Part shown: piece by piece, positions 44,095 through 52,662 of the stretch
Layout of the letters: each line of letters begins with the position of its first letter
How positions within the stretch are numbered: the first letter of the stretch is position 1
Assembly: GCF_020251205.1 (NCBI RefSeq)
Contig: NZ_JAIWYX010000017.1
Location: 1 to 63,822, forward strand
Reading direction: 5' to 3'
Source of the DNA: Arthrobacter sp. M4
GTDB taxonomy: Bacteria > Actinomycetota > Actinomycetes > Actinomycetales > Micrococcaceae
Length of the DNA: 63,822 nt
Position numbers and translations under genes: made by a program
The notes under the pieces: model-generated
The model's database searches: none
What the model was told of the DNA's origin: nothing
What the model saw: only the letters and a program-made list of their open reading frames with translations

Positions 44095-45387
44095 GTGTTG
44101 CCTCCGCGCCACAACTCCAATTTGTCCTCCGCCGGCGCAGCCGGCGTTACCCATCTCGATGGCGCCAAAACCGAGCCCTGGTACCGTCTCTTCGCGCTTC
44201 ACAACTACCGGCTCTACGTGGGCCTAAGTTTTGTTGGGAGCACGGGGGTTTGGATGCAGCGGCTGGCGCAGGACTGGCTGATCCTGCAACTCACCGGCAG
44301 CCCTGCAGCGGTGGGTCTTGCCGTCGCGCTGCAGTTTCTGCCGATGCTGTTTGTGGGTCCGCTCAGCGGCGTGTTAGCCGACATCTATCCCAAGCGGCGG
44401 ACCCTGCTGATATGCCAGGCTGTCGCTGCGGTACTGGCTGCAGGTTTGGCGATTTCGGACGCGATGGGAACTATTCAGGTGTGGCTTGTTTATGCCAGTT
44501 GCGTAGTCCTGGGCTTGGCCAGCTCCGTTGATGGCCCGGCCCGCCAGGCGCTTGTGAATGAGGTGGCCGGTGATTCAAGGCTCCCAGCGGCAATCGGCTT
44601 GAACAACGCCGTGGGGCAACTCGGAGCTATGCTGGGGCCGGCGATCGGGGGAGTGGTGATTGCCCAGTTCGGATCTGCGTCTGCCTTCGCGGCAAACGCC
44701 TTGGTCTGCGGGTCCGTTATGGTCATGATCCTGTTGATCCGGCCCCACGAACTCTATTTCGGCGAGGCTCCTCAGCGAGGGCGGGGGCAGATGCTGGCTG
44801 GCTTCCGCTTTGTGCTGGCTCGGCCGCCACTGTTGCTGACTATGCTGTTGGCCGGCCTGCTGGGGGCGTTTGGGATGAACGGGCCAGTGGTCCTGGCGGC
44901 CTTCGCCGATCGAGTGTGGCACAGCGGCCCCGCCGGATTTGGACTCTTTAACGCGGTGAGCGCAGTAGGCGCGTTGGCCGGGGCCCTCGTGGCGGCCAAG
45001 TTCAAGCGCTTTGGCCGCCGAGGGATTGTTGTGGCTGCGGGACTGTTCGGGCTGTCGCAGTTGGTGGCAGCCTTGATGCCCACGCAGGAACTCTTTGTGG
45101 CCTTGTTGGTCCTGGTGGGCTTTATGACCCTGCTGTTCCTTACCAGCGCTGCAACCGCCGTGCAGCTGGAGGCCGGCGCGGCGGTACGGGGTCGTGTCCT
45201 GGCGCTGTATTTCCCCATGCTCCTGGGAGGTCACGCCCTGGGTGGACTACTGGCCGGATGGCTGACCGAGGAGTTTGGCGTACGAACAGGGTTAGTGGCG
45301 ACTGGCGCGCTGGGCATGGCCTCGGCGGGCACAATCGGGTTGCTCCTGGCGCGTGGCTCACGTCGTCGAAAATCGACGGCGGGATAA
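44095..45387 (+). CDS. MFS transporter (MFS_3, EntS-like)
   Basis: Major facilitator of 430 aa with about 12 hydrophobic segments. NYRLYVGLSFVGSTGVWMQRLAQDWLILQLTGSP and the loop GVLADIYPKRRTLLI are typical of the MFS_3 group, which includes enterobactin and drug exporters. Start is GTG 44095 after a weak AGAG. The repeat array directly upstream may influence expression. Substrate unknown; it does not obviously belong to the sugar island. Confidence 0.88.
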   Translation: MLPPRHNSNLSSAGAAGVTHLDGAKTEPWYRLFALHNYRLYVGLSFVGSTGVWMQRLAQDWLILQLTGSPAAVGLAVALQFLPMLFVGPLSGVLADIYPKRRTLLICQAVAAVLAAGLAISDAMGTIQVWLVYASCVVLGLASSVDGPARQALVNEVAGDSRLPAAIGLNNAVGQLGAMLGPAIGGVVIAQFGSASAFAANALVCGSVMVMILLIRPHELYFGEAPQRGRGQMLAGFRFVLARPPLLLTMLLAGLLGAFGMNGPVVLAAFADRVWHSGPAGFGLFNAVSAVGALAGALVAAKFKRFGRRGIVVAAGLFGLSQLVAALMPTQELFVALLVLVGFMTLLFLTSAATAVQLEAGAAVRGRVLALYFPMLLGGHALGGLLAGWLTEEFGVRTGLVATGALGMASAGTIGLLLARGSRRRKSTAG

Positions 45388-45438
45388 CCCTGACCGAACT
45401 TGTGAGAATAAACGCGGCCGGGAGCAATCAACGGCTAA

Positions 45439-46431
45439 TTACTTGAAGGCGACCCGTTCCACGCTGATGACGTTTGATTCCGTAACCACCTTCACTCGCA
45501 GCCACTCGTTCATGGAGGATCCGCCCTCGATCGCGTAGCGGGTCAGGTTGTTCACTGCGCCCGTGATTCCGTAGAAGGAAAGCCACTTCGATGAAGCCAG
45601 CGGATTGTCTTTGAGGAAGACGTGGCTGTCCCCATTGAAGAGGAATACGGGTTTGCCATAGGCCTTGGCCTCGGCCGCGATGGTGCGGACTACAACCTTG
45701 AAGGCCTCGCGGTATGTGGAGCCGGGGGAGCCCCAGAACATGTCGGCCTGCGTAAGAAGGACAACCGCACGCGAATGACTGGCCGTGGCCTGGGCAAAGG
45801 TGGCCTTGATGTGGGACGCGTCTGCCGACGTACGGGCATCGAATTCTGCTTTTTGGGACGGTTGCACTGAGGTGTAGCCCAGGCCGCTCCAGATGGCGAG
45901 GTCATTGTAGGAGCCGACGCCGTGCACGGCGGCTATGGTGATCCCGCCCTTGGAAACACGAACGTTCTCCGGATAACCGCTCTGGGCTGTAACGGACATC
46001 GCGTTTTGGCCGAGGGTAGTCCCAGGCGTTGGGAAGAAGACTTTCCGGACTGCGGTGAGCCTGTTCAATGGATTTGCCTTGCCCACTGACGCTTTATGGC
46101 AGTCGGCCCACTCGTTGTCACCCGGGGTGTAGATAAGGGGATCCACGAATTTGTCGAAGGCGGATTTGATTTTGGCGTAATAGGAGTCAGCGCAATTGCC
46201 GGAGCCTATGTCGCCCAAATGGGACACCAACTGTATCTGGGGATCTGCGTTCAGCTGATTAATGCGTGCCGGCAGGCCGTTGAGGGCCGTGGACCCGTAG
46301 GGGGTGTCCCCGAAGACCCCAAACGCATACACCGTGGCTGCGGAGGCGGGCTGTGCGGGGAGGCTGAGGCCAAGCGCCAATAGGGCGCCGGTTAAGCCAA
46401 TCAGCATGGATTTCCACGAGGGACGTCTCAC
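45439..46431 (-). CDS. Secreted metallophosphoesterase family protein
   Basis: Calcineurin-like phosphoesterase of about 330 aa. The GTG at 46431 was preferred because AAAGG precedes it and the signal peptide MLIGLTGALLALGLSLPAQPASA then lies at the N-terminus; a TTG at 46455 is possible. Metal-site blocks are VFGDTPYG, SHLGDIGSG, YTPGDNEWADC and FNGDSHVF, resembling the Asp/Asn/His pattern, although some positions differ from canonical GDxxD and GNHD. No partner genes nearby. Confidence 0.8.
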   Translation of the reverse strand: MRRPSWKSMLIGLTGALLALGLSLPAQPASAATVYAFGVFGDTPYGSTALNGLPARINQLNADPQIQLVSHLGDIGSGNCADSYYAKIKSAFDKFVDPLIYTPGDNEWADCHKASVGKANPLNRLTAVRKVFFPTPGTTLGQNAMSVTAQSGYPENVRVSKGGITIAAVHGVGSYNDLAIWSGLGYTSVQPSQKAEFDARTSADASHIKATFAQATASHSRAVVLLTQADMFWGSPGSTYREAFKVVVRTIAAEAKAYGKPVFLFNGDSHVFLKDNPLASSKWLSFYGITGAVNNLTRYAIEGGSSMNEWLRVKVVTESNVISVERVAFK

Positions 46432-46792
46432 TGGGCACCTTTCACCGCAGGACAATATGCCTTTGCCCGCAGTTGCCGCGCGCTCCCCCAGCGCAGCAGC
46501 CAGCCCATGACGAGCCCCAGATAGCGAAATTAATACTCCCGGGACTCGGCATTGTCCATACCTCGCCTTTCGGTGTTCAAAAGTAGTAGGCGCTGTCCAC
46601 CCTTAAGAAGGTGTTGACTGCCTCTTTCACCCTGGCCGCGTGGGAGGCATAACGAGCCGCTGCCCGCTCAGGTCCCGCGGCAGAGGTGACTGGGATAATC
46701 AAGCACCGAGCGGAATCGGGCTGGGGCGGCCGTCAAACCGTCGCTCAGTCCGTCCGTGGTGAGTCCTGCCGCCCTGAGCGGCGAGCCCGCCG
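46432..46792. other. Gene-free stretch of 361 bp
   Basis: This lies upstream of the phosphoesterase gene and downstream of the Gfo/Idh-DUF6807 gene, both on the minus strand. I see no convincing gene, repeat or terminator; it should hold the phosphoesterase promoter. Confidence 0.5.
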
Positions 46793-48985
46793 TCACCGTT
46801 CTGCCACGAGGCGCTGGATGTCCGCTATCGGCAGGATGCCGTCGCTGATCCAGATGCTGTAGCTGCGGCGCAACGTCTCACCGGTGGCCAGTTCCACGGC
46901 CTTGTCCCAGGCCAATGCCGATCCCACCGCCGGATAACCAGCCATGCGGACAAACCAAGGGTCCGACGCTTCCGGCGGTGCAGCGAACACCAAGGTGCCG
47001 GTCCGGTCTCCAGGTGAGCCGCCGCCGTCGAACATTTCTGTGCCGCCAAACGTTCCAGTCCATGCCAACCACGGCGAGACAGTGCCGTGCACTGCCGGTT
47101 CGCCCTCGGCCCTGGGAGTGAAAACGCGAGGGTTCGTCATAGCCGGGAGACGCCAGAAGAAGCCGCCGTAGCCGCTGCCTCTTGCGCCGTGTGATCCGGG
47201 ACTGCCCAGCGAGGCGTCCACGACGGCGGTCAGTTCGGTCCGAAGATCCAGGCGCCACGTGCGGTCATCGAGGACGGTCCGGCTCAGGGTCCGTTGTTCG
47301 TCGAGCAACGCGGCGCCGTCGGGACCGGTCCACCGGAGTGCGAGCTGCGTGGTGTTGGCGTCCGGCTGCCGGATGTGGTTGAGGGTGATGCGGCCGTGAT
47401 CCTTCAGCGCGAGGTAGGCGCCGGCGGACCGTCGGTAGCTCCTGCCGCCCCAGAGGTTGGCGCCGTTGACGTCCTGGATGGCGATGCCAACACCAAGATG
47501 CCACGGGTGGTCGGCCGCCAGATGATCTGTCACCACGGTTCCGGCGAGCGTGGATACGGGGTGCAGGTAGGGGCGGGGGCTGAGGCTTTGGGGGAGGACC
47601 CCGCCGCTGCGAAGTACGACGGCGGGAGACGGCTGGGTGGGTGTGTCGCCGTCGGTCGCGGGCAGTGTGGATGGTTCGCCGGCGAACAACGGGCGCATGT
47701 AGTCCGGCGATGCCGGGCGCGCCCACGGCAGCCCCAAATCGCTGAACGTCGCATGTGCCTTGGTGGCCCGCTCCAGGGCGTCCTCGATGCCGCGGACTAC
47801 TGGGTGGGCCGCATCGCCTTCGCCGTGCCAGTCGATGGCCGAGTCAGGAATCTGCGCCGGTGGCTCGGCAGTGCGAATTGCTTCCAGCACGCGCATAAAG
47901 GCGCCGCTGTTTTCCAAAGGGCTCAGGAGCGGCACGCTTTCGCTGCGTGCGCCTGCGGCCAGATGCTGAAGCAGGTTCTCGGTGAGGTCGTCCCTGCCGA
48001 ACGCGTGCTGCGTTTCGCCGAGGCCAGAACGGATGGTCAGCAGGTCCTGGGTGTAATGGAAGGTTGCCGTGCCCTCTGTGCCGTGGAGCGTCACGTACGG
48101 CTCCACGGATTCTGTGGCGCACAGTGTCAGCGCGCAAGTGATGGGCAATCCGTTGGTGGTTCGGATGCGGATGACTGATGTGTCGTCGGACTCGATCTCG
48201 TTGGCATGATAGAGGTCGGTCTCCACGGATTCCAGGTCATCGGCTTTCATGGCGTTCGCAATCCTCAGCGCGGTGGCGATTGCGTGAGCCAGCGGGTTGG
48301 TGGCTACGCCGTCCACCACGTCCACTCCGTCCATGCTGCGTTTGCCAGCCCAGCGGGAGCGCTTGTAATAGGCCCGGTCACGAATCCAGCGGCCTGTGGC
48401 GGAAATGCCTTGAAGTTCCCCGATGCCCGGAAGCTCGCCGAATGAACCGTTGGCGAGCATTGAATCGATTGCGGCCAAGGCGTGGGAACCGAGGCTCTGG
48501 AATCCGATTTGCACACTGCGACCGGCTTGTTCGGCGGCTTCTTGGAGGTGGAGGAAGTCTGCCATGGATGCCACAGGCGGCTTCTCGAGGTAAAGGTCAG
48601 CGGATGAAGCCAACACGGCAAGGGCCAGCGGAGCATGGGTTTGGATCGGCGTGGCCACAATGATCACGTCCGGTTGATGGTTCCCGGCCAGCAGGGAATC
48701 CAGCGAGTTATGGACGGTTACTGATTCGGGCAGTTCGCCGGGGCCTGGCGGGTTGGGATCGGCAACGGCTACGAGTTTCACGGCGCCCTGGTTTTCCAAG
48801 CGACGGAGATTGGCCAGGTGGTGTGCCCCGAATCCGTGGACGCCAACCAAGGCAATTCGGGCCGCCACCACTGGAGCTTGTTGCACCTCGGTCCCGCTGG
48901 TAACGATTTCGCGCTGCTCGGCTTGGTGCTCGCCGGACTCGACTGTGCCGGATTGATCGGTGGTCTCGGCGGACGGGGTGTCCAT
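46793..48985 (-). CDS. Gfo/Idh/MocA oxidoreductase fused to a DUF6807 (PmoA-like) domain
   Basis: Two-domain protein of 730 aa. Residues about 40-370 form a Gfo/Idh/MocA enzyme: Rossmann RIALVGVHGFGAHHLANL, motif LYLEKPPVASMADF and a C-terminal half GVDVVDGVATNPLAHAIATAL. Residues about 440-725 match DUF6807: PYLHPVSTLAGTVVTDHLAADHPWHLGVGIAIQDVNGANLWGG and RGSGYGGFFWRLP, which could bind or open a sugar. ATG 48985 has AGAGGAG upstream. It is divergent from the DUF624/importer 3 operon, with both operator families between them. It probably acts on an imported sugar, and the fusion suggests sequential steps. Confidence 0.82.
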   Translation of the reverse strand: MDTPSAETTDQSGTVESGEHQAEQREIVTSGTEVQQAPVVAARIALVGVHGFGAHHLANLRRLENQGAVKLVAVADPNPPGPGELPESVTVHNSLDSLLAGNHQPDVIIVATPIQTHAPLALAVLASSADLYLEKPPVASMADFLHLQEAAEQAGRSVQIGFQSLGSHALAAIDSMLANGSFGELPGIGELQGISATGRWIRDRAYYKRSRWAGKRSMDGVDVVDGVATNPLAHAIATALRIANAMKADDLESVETDLYHANEIESDDTSVIRIRTTNGLPITCALTLCATESVEPYVTLHGTEGTATFHYTQDLLTIRSGLGETQHAFGRDDLTENLLQHLAAGARSESVPLLSPLENSGAFMRVLEAIRTAEPPAQIPDSAIDWHGEGDAAHPVVRGIEDALERATKAHATFSDLGLPWARPASPDYMRPLFAGEPSTLPATDGDTPTQPSPAVVLRSGGVLPQSLSPRPYLHPVSTLAGTVVTDHLAADHPWHLGVGIAIQDVNGANLWGGRSYRRSAGAYLALKDHGRITLNHIRQPDANTTQLALRWTGPDGAALLDEQRTLSRTVLDDRTWRLDLRTELTAVVDASLGSPGSHGARGSGYGGFFWRLPAMTNPRVFTPRAEGEPAVHGTVSPWLAWTGTFGGTEMFDGGGSPGDRTGTLVFAAPPEASDPWFVRMAGYPAVGSALAWDKAVELATGETLRRSYSIWISDGILPIADIQRLVAER

Positions 48986-49112
48986 GGTTCTCCTCTGCTG
49001 GCACCGTAACGGGGGCACCTGACGCCTTCGTCACAGCATTGATAAAAGTTCCCGAGGCGGAAGGCGCTTTCCCGCCGTCGCTTGCGATTAGTGTAGCGCG
49101 TCTCTGGCGTTA

Positions 49113-49124
49113 TGTAACGATTCA
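49113..49124. promoter_or_regulatory. LacI-type operator family B, TGTAACGATTCA
   Basis: One mismatch from TGAAACGATTCA in front of the rhamnose operon. It lies in the divergent region between the fusion gene and the importer 3 operon. Confidence 0.6.
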
Positions 49125-49133
49125 AAAAACATC

Positions 49134-49163
49134 TTGACCCTTGCTGACTTTTGAGTCTAGATT
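49134..49163 (+). promoter_or_regulatory. Candidate promoter of the importer 3 operon
   Basis: TTGACC (49134-49139), 18-bp spacer, TAGATT (49158-49163), immediately followed by a family A operator. Confidence 0.5.
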
Positions 49164-49165
49164 TT

Positions 49166-49182
49166 CGAGAAAGCGTTTACTG
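49166..49182. promoter_or_regulatory. LacI-type operator family A, CGAGAAAGCGTTTACTG
   Basis: Matches the 36056 operator in its left arm and core with one or two changes in the right arm. It would cover the transcription start. Confidence 0.65.
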
Positions 49183-49285
49183 ATGTGACTTGGGACACTT
49201 ATGGCCCGTCCTGCAATGACGGAGAGAGGGGAGCGTCATCACATCTGGAAATTTTGGCCCTCGAGCCTACGCATTATTCGACACT

Positions 49286-49909
49286 GTGGCTTGGATCGCC
49301 TGCCTCAACATGCTGTGGCTGGCTTTTACCCTGCTCGGCGGTGTGGTTTTCGGCGTTGGACCCGCAACGGCGGCGGCCCATGTGCTTGTTCGTCGTCGTA
49401 TCCGCGGTGATGGAGCCAAGTTGGTTCGCAGCTTCGTCCGTGAATACTTCGGCCACTTTGCCAAGGGCAATGCCCTCGGTGTCCCGGTGCTTCTCGTGCT
49501 CGCGGTGCTGGCCCTGAACTGGAACTATTTCTCCGCCGCTCCCGACCTGGGCTCGCAGTTCGCTGCCATCGGAATTCTTCTCGCCGCGCTGATTGCCGTC
49601 GGTGCTGCGTGCCACCTGTTCCCTATGTATGCCCGTTACGAACTCCCGCTCCCCAAGTATTTGGTGATGTCCCCCCGCTTTGCCCTTCGGCATTTGGCTG
49701 GGACGGCCGTGCTGCTCTTGGTGACTGCGGCTGCGATTTTCGCGTGCGGCGTGGTGCCTGGATTGATTCCCTTCTTTGGTATTGGCGCCTGGTTGTACCT
49801 CACAGGATGGCTGTGCGACCGCTTCTTCACCGCCAATGACGAGGAAATGGCCGGGAAGTTGGCTGAGGGTGCGGGCGTGGCCGACACCCTTCTCCCTGGC
49901 AGTCAGTGA
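49286..49909 (+). CDS. DUF624-type membrane protein, second copy
   Basis: Membrane protein of at least 207 aa with about five hydrophobic segments. LNMLWLAFTLLGGVVFGVGPATAAAHVLVRR and YFGHFAKGNALGV are strong DUF624 features. The GTG at 49286 has no Shine-Dalgarno. The frame is open back to 49220 and would add SGNFGPRAYALFDT, which reads as native protein, but no ATG, GTG or TTG lies there. GGAGAGAGGGGAG sits just before an ATC at 49238, so a non-standard start is possible. It is the first gene of the importer 3 operon. Confidence 0.78.
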   Translation: MAWIACLNMLWLAFTLLGGVVFGVGPATAAAHVLVRRRIRGDGAKLVRSFVREYFGHFAKGNALGVPVLLVLAVLALNWNYFSAAPDLGSQFAAIGILLAALIAVGAACHLFPMYARYELPLPKYLVMSPRFALRHLAGTAVLLLVTAAAIFACGVVPGLIPFFGIGAWLYLTGWLCDRFFTANDEEMAGKLAEGAGVADTLLPGSQ

Positions 49910-50015
49910 AACGTATCAAGAGTTCAACAGTTCCTCGGTCTGCCAGCGATGGAAGGGTCGCTGAGCCTAGCGGCACCGCGGAACCCAACAACGCCCGTCA
50001 ACCCAACGGCGTCGG

Positions 50016-50065
50016 GGAACCTGGCCACGCCACGGAACCTAGCCACGCCACGGAACCCAGCTGCG
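50016..50065 (+). repeat. 18-bp direct repeats upstream of the importer 3 binding protein
   Basis: GGAACCTGGCCACGCCAC (50016-50033) and GGAACCTAGCCACGCCAC (50034-50051), then a partial third copy, in the 234-bp gap between the DUF624 gene and the binding-protein gene. No gene is supported in this gap. Confidence 0.75.
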
Positions 50066-50143
50066 ACCCGAGCCTCGCCGACCAAGAGACCTCGTCAACA
50101 ACCGACTTACCCGCACCAATTACTCGACCTCGAAGGAGAGATC

Positions 50144-51685
50144 ATGTCCCGTCCCCTCATGCGCACTGCTGGTGCAGCGGCCGTCCTGGCCGCGGCGCTC
50201 GCCGCGTCCGGCTGCTCCGGAGCGTCGTCCGGAGCATCGTCGGACCTTGGCACCATCACCATGATGGCGCCCTACTTCGAAGCACAGCCACCGGCCGCCG
50301 ATGGTGCCGCCATGAAGAAGCTCGACGAAATCACGGGCAAAAACCTGAACGTCACGTGGGTCCCGAACAGCTCATACGAAGAAAAGACCAACATCACGCT
50401 CGCATCGTCGGAAATCCCGCACGTGATGATCATCCAGAGCAAGTCGCCGGGCTTCGTCAAGAACGCGGAAGCCGGGGCGTTCTGGGACCTGACGGACAAG
50501 CTCGCCAAGTACCCCAACCTGAAAACCACCATGCCGGAGGTCCAAAAGAACGCCTCGGTAAACGGCAAGGTCTATGGGGTGTTCCGCGGCCGTTCACCCA
50601 TTCGTGCATCCGTAATGTTCCGCCAGGATTGGATGGACAAGCTGGGACTCCAGCCGCCCAAAACAGTAGAGGACCTCTACAACATCGCCAAGGCGTTCAC
50701 GGAACGGGACCCCGACGGCAACGGCAAGAACGATACCTGGGGAATCACCATCCCCAAGTGGGGCGCGCTTGGAACCAACAGCCCCTACGACATCATCGAA
50801 GAATGGTTCGGCGCCGGCAACCGTTGGACCGAGCGTGACGGGAAGCTAGTCCCGAGCTTCGAAACCGATGAGTTCCTCCAGGCTGACCGTTTCATCAAGA
50901 AGATGGTTGACGAGAAGCTGATCAACGCAGATTTCGCTACATTTGACGGCACCAAATGGAACGAGCCGTTCCTCAACGGTAAAGGCGGAATCATCGTCGA
51001 TGTAGACTCCCGTGTCAGCCAGATAGTCGGCTTGTTCAAGCAGGCTGATCCCGCCAACTACACCACTAAGGTGGGCTTCGTAGGCAACCTCACCGGACCC
51101 GACGGTAAACTCAGGGCCCACCCCACCGACGGCTACGCTGGCTTCATCGCCATCCCCAAGGCCAAGGTTCGCACGGAGGCCGATCTCGACCAGGTCCTGA
51201 AGTTCCTCGACAAACTCAACTCCAAGGATGCCGCCATTGTCCTGAACAACGGCATCGAGGGTGTCAACTTCAGTGTCAAGGATGGCAAGGCCGTCCCGGT
51301 AAGCCCGGAAACGCCTGAGGCCAAAGCGGTCAACGCCGACGTCAAGAGCGGCTTGGCCCAGTTGGGAATGAACGTGGCGGGCAACCAGTTCTACCAGCCC
51401 AAGCAGGCCAGCGACTACGAACAGAAGGTCTACGACCGTCGTATCGAGGTAATGGCTGAGGACCTCAAGAGCGCCGTTTACAACCCTGCAGCTTCGCTGG
51501 TCTCTCCCACCTATGTTGCCAAGGGTGTCCAGTTGGACAACATCGTGGCCGACGCCCGCATCAAGTACCTGGCTGGCCAGATCGACGAGCAGGGTCTGAA
51601 GGACGCCATCAAGCTGTGGAATACCAGCGGCGGCGACAAGGTGAAGGACGAGATCAACAAGCTGTGGCAGGACAGCCGCAAGTGA
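50144..51685 (+). CDS. ABC sugar importer 3, LplA-type solute-binding lipoprotein
   Basis: Binding protein of 513 aa, the longer LplA/YtcQ class associated with oligosaccharide import. Signal RTAGAAAVLAAALAASGC with lipobox SGC; then ITMMAPYFEAQPPAADGAAMKKLDEITG, IPHVMIIQSKSPGF, RQDWMDKLGLQPPKTVEDLYNIAKAF (a conserved block of this class) and the Ca-binding-like DPDGNGKNDTWG. ATG 50144 has GAAGGAGAG. Its stop overlaps the LplB start. Context (esterase, DUF1961, rhamnose genes) suggests rhamnogalacturonan oligosaccharides as ligand. Confidence 0.92.
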   Translation: MSRPLMRTAGAAAVLAAALAASGCSGASSGASSDLGTITMMAPYFEAQPPAADGAAMKKLDEITGKNLNVTWVPNSSYEEKTNITLASSEIPHVMIIQSKSPGFVKNAEAGAFWDLTDKLAKYPNLKTTMPEVQKNASVNGKVYGVFRGRSPIRASVMFRQDWMDKLGLQPPKTVEDLYNIAKAFTERDPDGNGKNDTWGITIPKWGALGTNSPYDIIEEWFGAGNRWTERDGKLVPSFETDEFLQADRFIKKMVDEKLINADFATFDGTKWNEPFLNGKGGIIVDVDSRVSQIVGLFKQADPANYTTKVGFVGNLTGPDGKLRAHPTDGYAGFIAIPKAKVRTEADLDQVLKFLDKLNSKDAAIVLNNGIEGVNFSVKDGKAVPVSPETPEAKAVNADVKSGLAQLGMNVAGNQFYQPKQASDYEQKVYDRRIEVMAEDLKSAVYNPAASLVSPTYVAKGVQLDNIVADARIKYLAGQIDEQGLKDAIKLWNTSGGDKVKDEINKLWQDSRK

Positions 51686-52662
51686 CTGTGACCCAGCTTG
51701 AGTCCGGGGAGCGGGAGGCGACTTCTTCAAAGCGCACGCCGCCCGCGCCCCGGCGGCGTCGCAGTTTCGCGGTGCACTTCGCCCACTACAAGTGGCTCTA
51801 CCTGCTGCTTCTTCCGGGCCTGGCCTACTTCATCGTGTTCCGTTACGGGCCGATGTACGGGGTCACCATCGCATTCAAGGACTTCGTACCCTTCCTGGGG
51901 ATCAACGACAGCCAGTGGGTTGGTTTCCGGCATTTCCAGGATTTCTTCGCCAACCCCGATTTTCCCCGGCTGCTGGGCAATACGCTGATCCTGGCGTTCC
52001 TGAACCTGGGCGTTGGATTCCCGCTGACCATCGTCCTGGCGCTGCTGCTCAACGAGGTGCGACTGACAATACTCAAGCGCACTGTGCAGACGCTCGTGTA
52101 CCTGCCGCACTTCCTGTCGTGGACTATCGTGGCGTCGCTAAGTTTCCTGCTGTTCGCCCTGGACGTGGGACCGCTATTCACGTTCCTGAACGGGGTGTTC
52201 GGCACACACGTTGATTTCCTGTCCAACCCCAACTGGTTTAGGCCCCTTATAGTCCTTCAGGACGTCTGGAAAAACACCGGTTGGGGGACCATCATTTTCC
52301 TGGCCGCCCTGGCCACCGTGGACCAGGAGCAATACGAGGCCGCCGTGATCGACGGCGCCGGACGGTTCCGCCGCATCTGGCACATCACCCTGCCCTCCAT
52401 CCGGTCCACGATCATCGTGATGCTCATCCTCGCTGTCGGGCAGGTCCTGAACACCGGTTTCGAGCAGATCTACCTCATGACCAACGCCCTGAACCGGAGC
52501 GTGGCAGACGTGTTCGACACGTATGTGTACTTCGTTGGCATCACCCAGGGCGCCTACAGCTACAGCACCGCCGTCGGCCTGTTCAAATCCGTGGTGGGCA
52601 TCGTGCTCATCTTCGGTACCAATTGGGTCGCGAAGCGGTTCAACCAGAGCGGATTGTTCTGA
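51682..52662 (+). CDS. ABC sugar importer 3, LplB-type permease
   Basis: Permease of 326 aa, LplB/YteP class: KWLYLLLLPGLAYFIVFRYGPMYGVTIAFKDF is its hallmark. EAA loop YEAAVIDGAGRFRRIWHIT. Start GTG 51682 overlaps the binding-protein stop (GTGA); a second GTG at 51688 is possible. Its own stop overlaps the next ATG. An Arg-rich cytoplasmic tail (APRRRRSF) precedes the first helix. Confidence 0.93.
   Translation: MTVTQLESGEREATSSKRTPPAPRRRRSFAVHFAHYKWLYLLLLPGLAYFIVFRYGPMYGVTIAFKDFVPFLGINDSQWVGFRHFQDFFANPDFPRLLGNTLILAFLNLGVGFPLTIVLALLLNEVRLTILKRTVQTLVYLPHFLSWTIVASLSFLLFALDVGPLFTFLNGVFGTHVDFLSNPNWFRPLIVLQDVWKNTGWGTIIFLAALATVDQEQYEAAVIDGAGRFRRIWHITLPSIRSTIIVMLILAVGQVLNTGFEQIYLMTNALNRSVADVFDTYVYFVGITQGAYSYSTAVGLFKSVVGIVLIFGTNWVAKRFNQSGLF

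Noticed and set aside
49906..50838. Open frame running from the DUF624 gene into the importer 3 binding protein in another frame
   Set aside because: Its product is Pro/Arg/His-rich without a family, and the binding protein with signal peptide and Shine-Dalgarno occupies the region.
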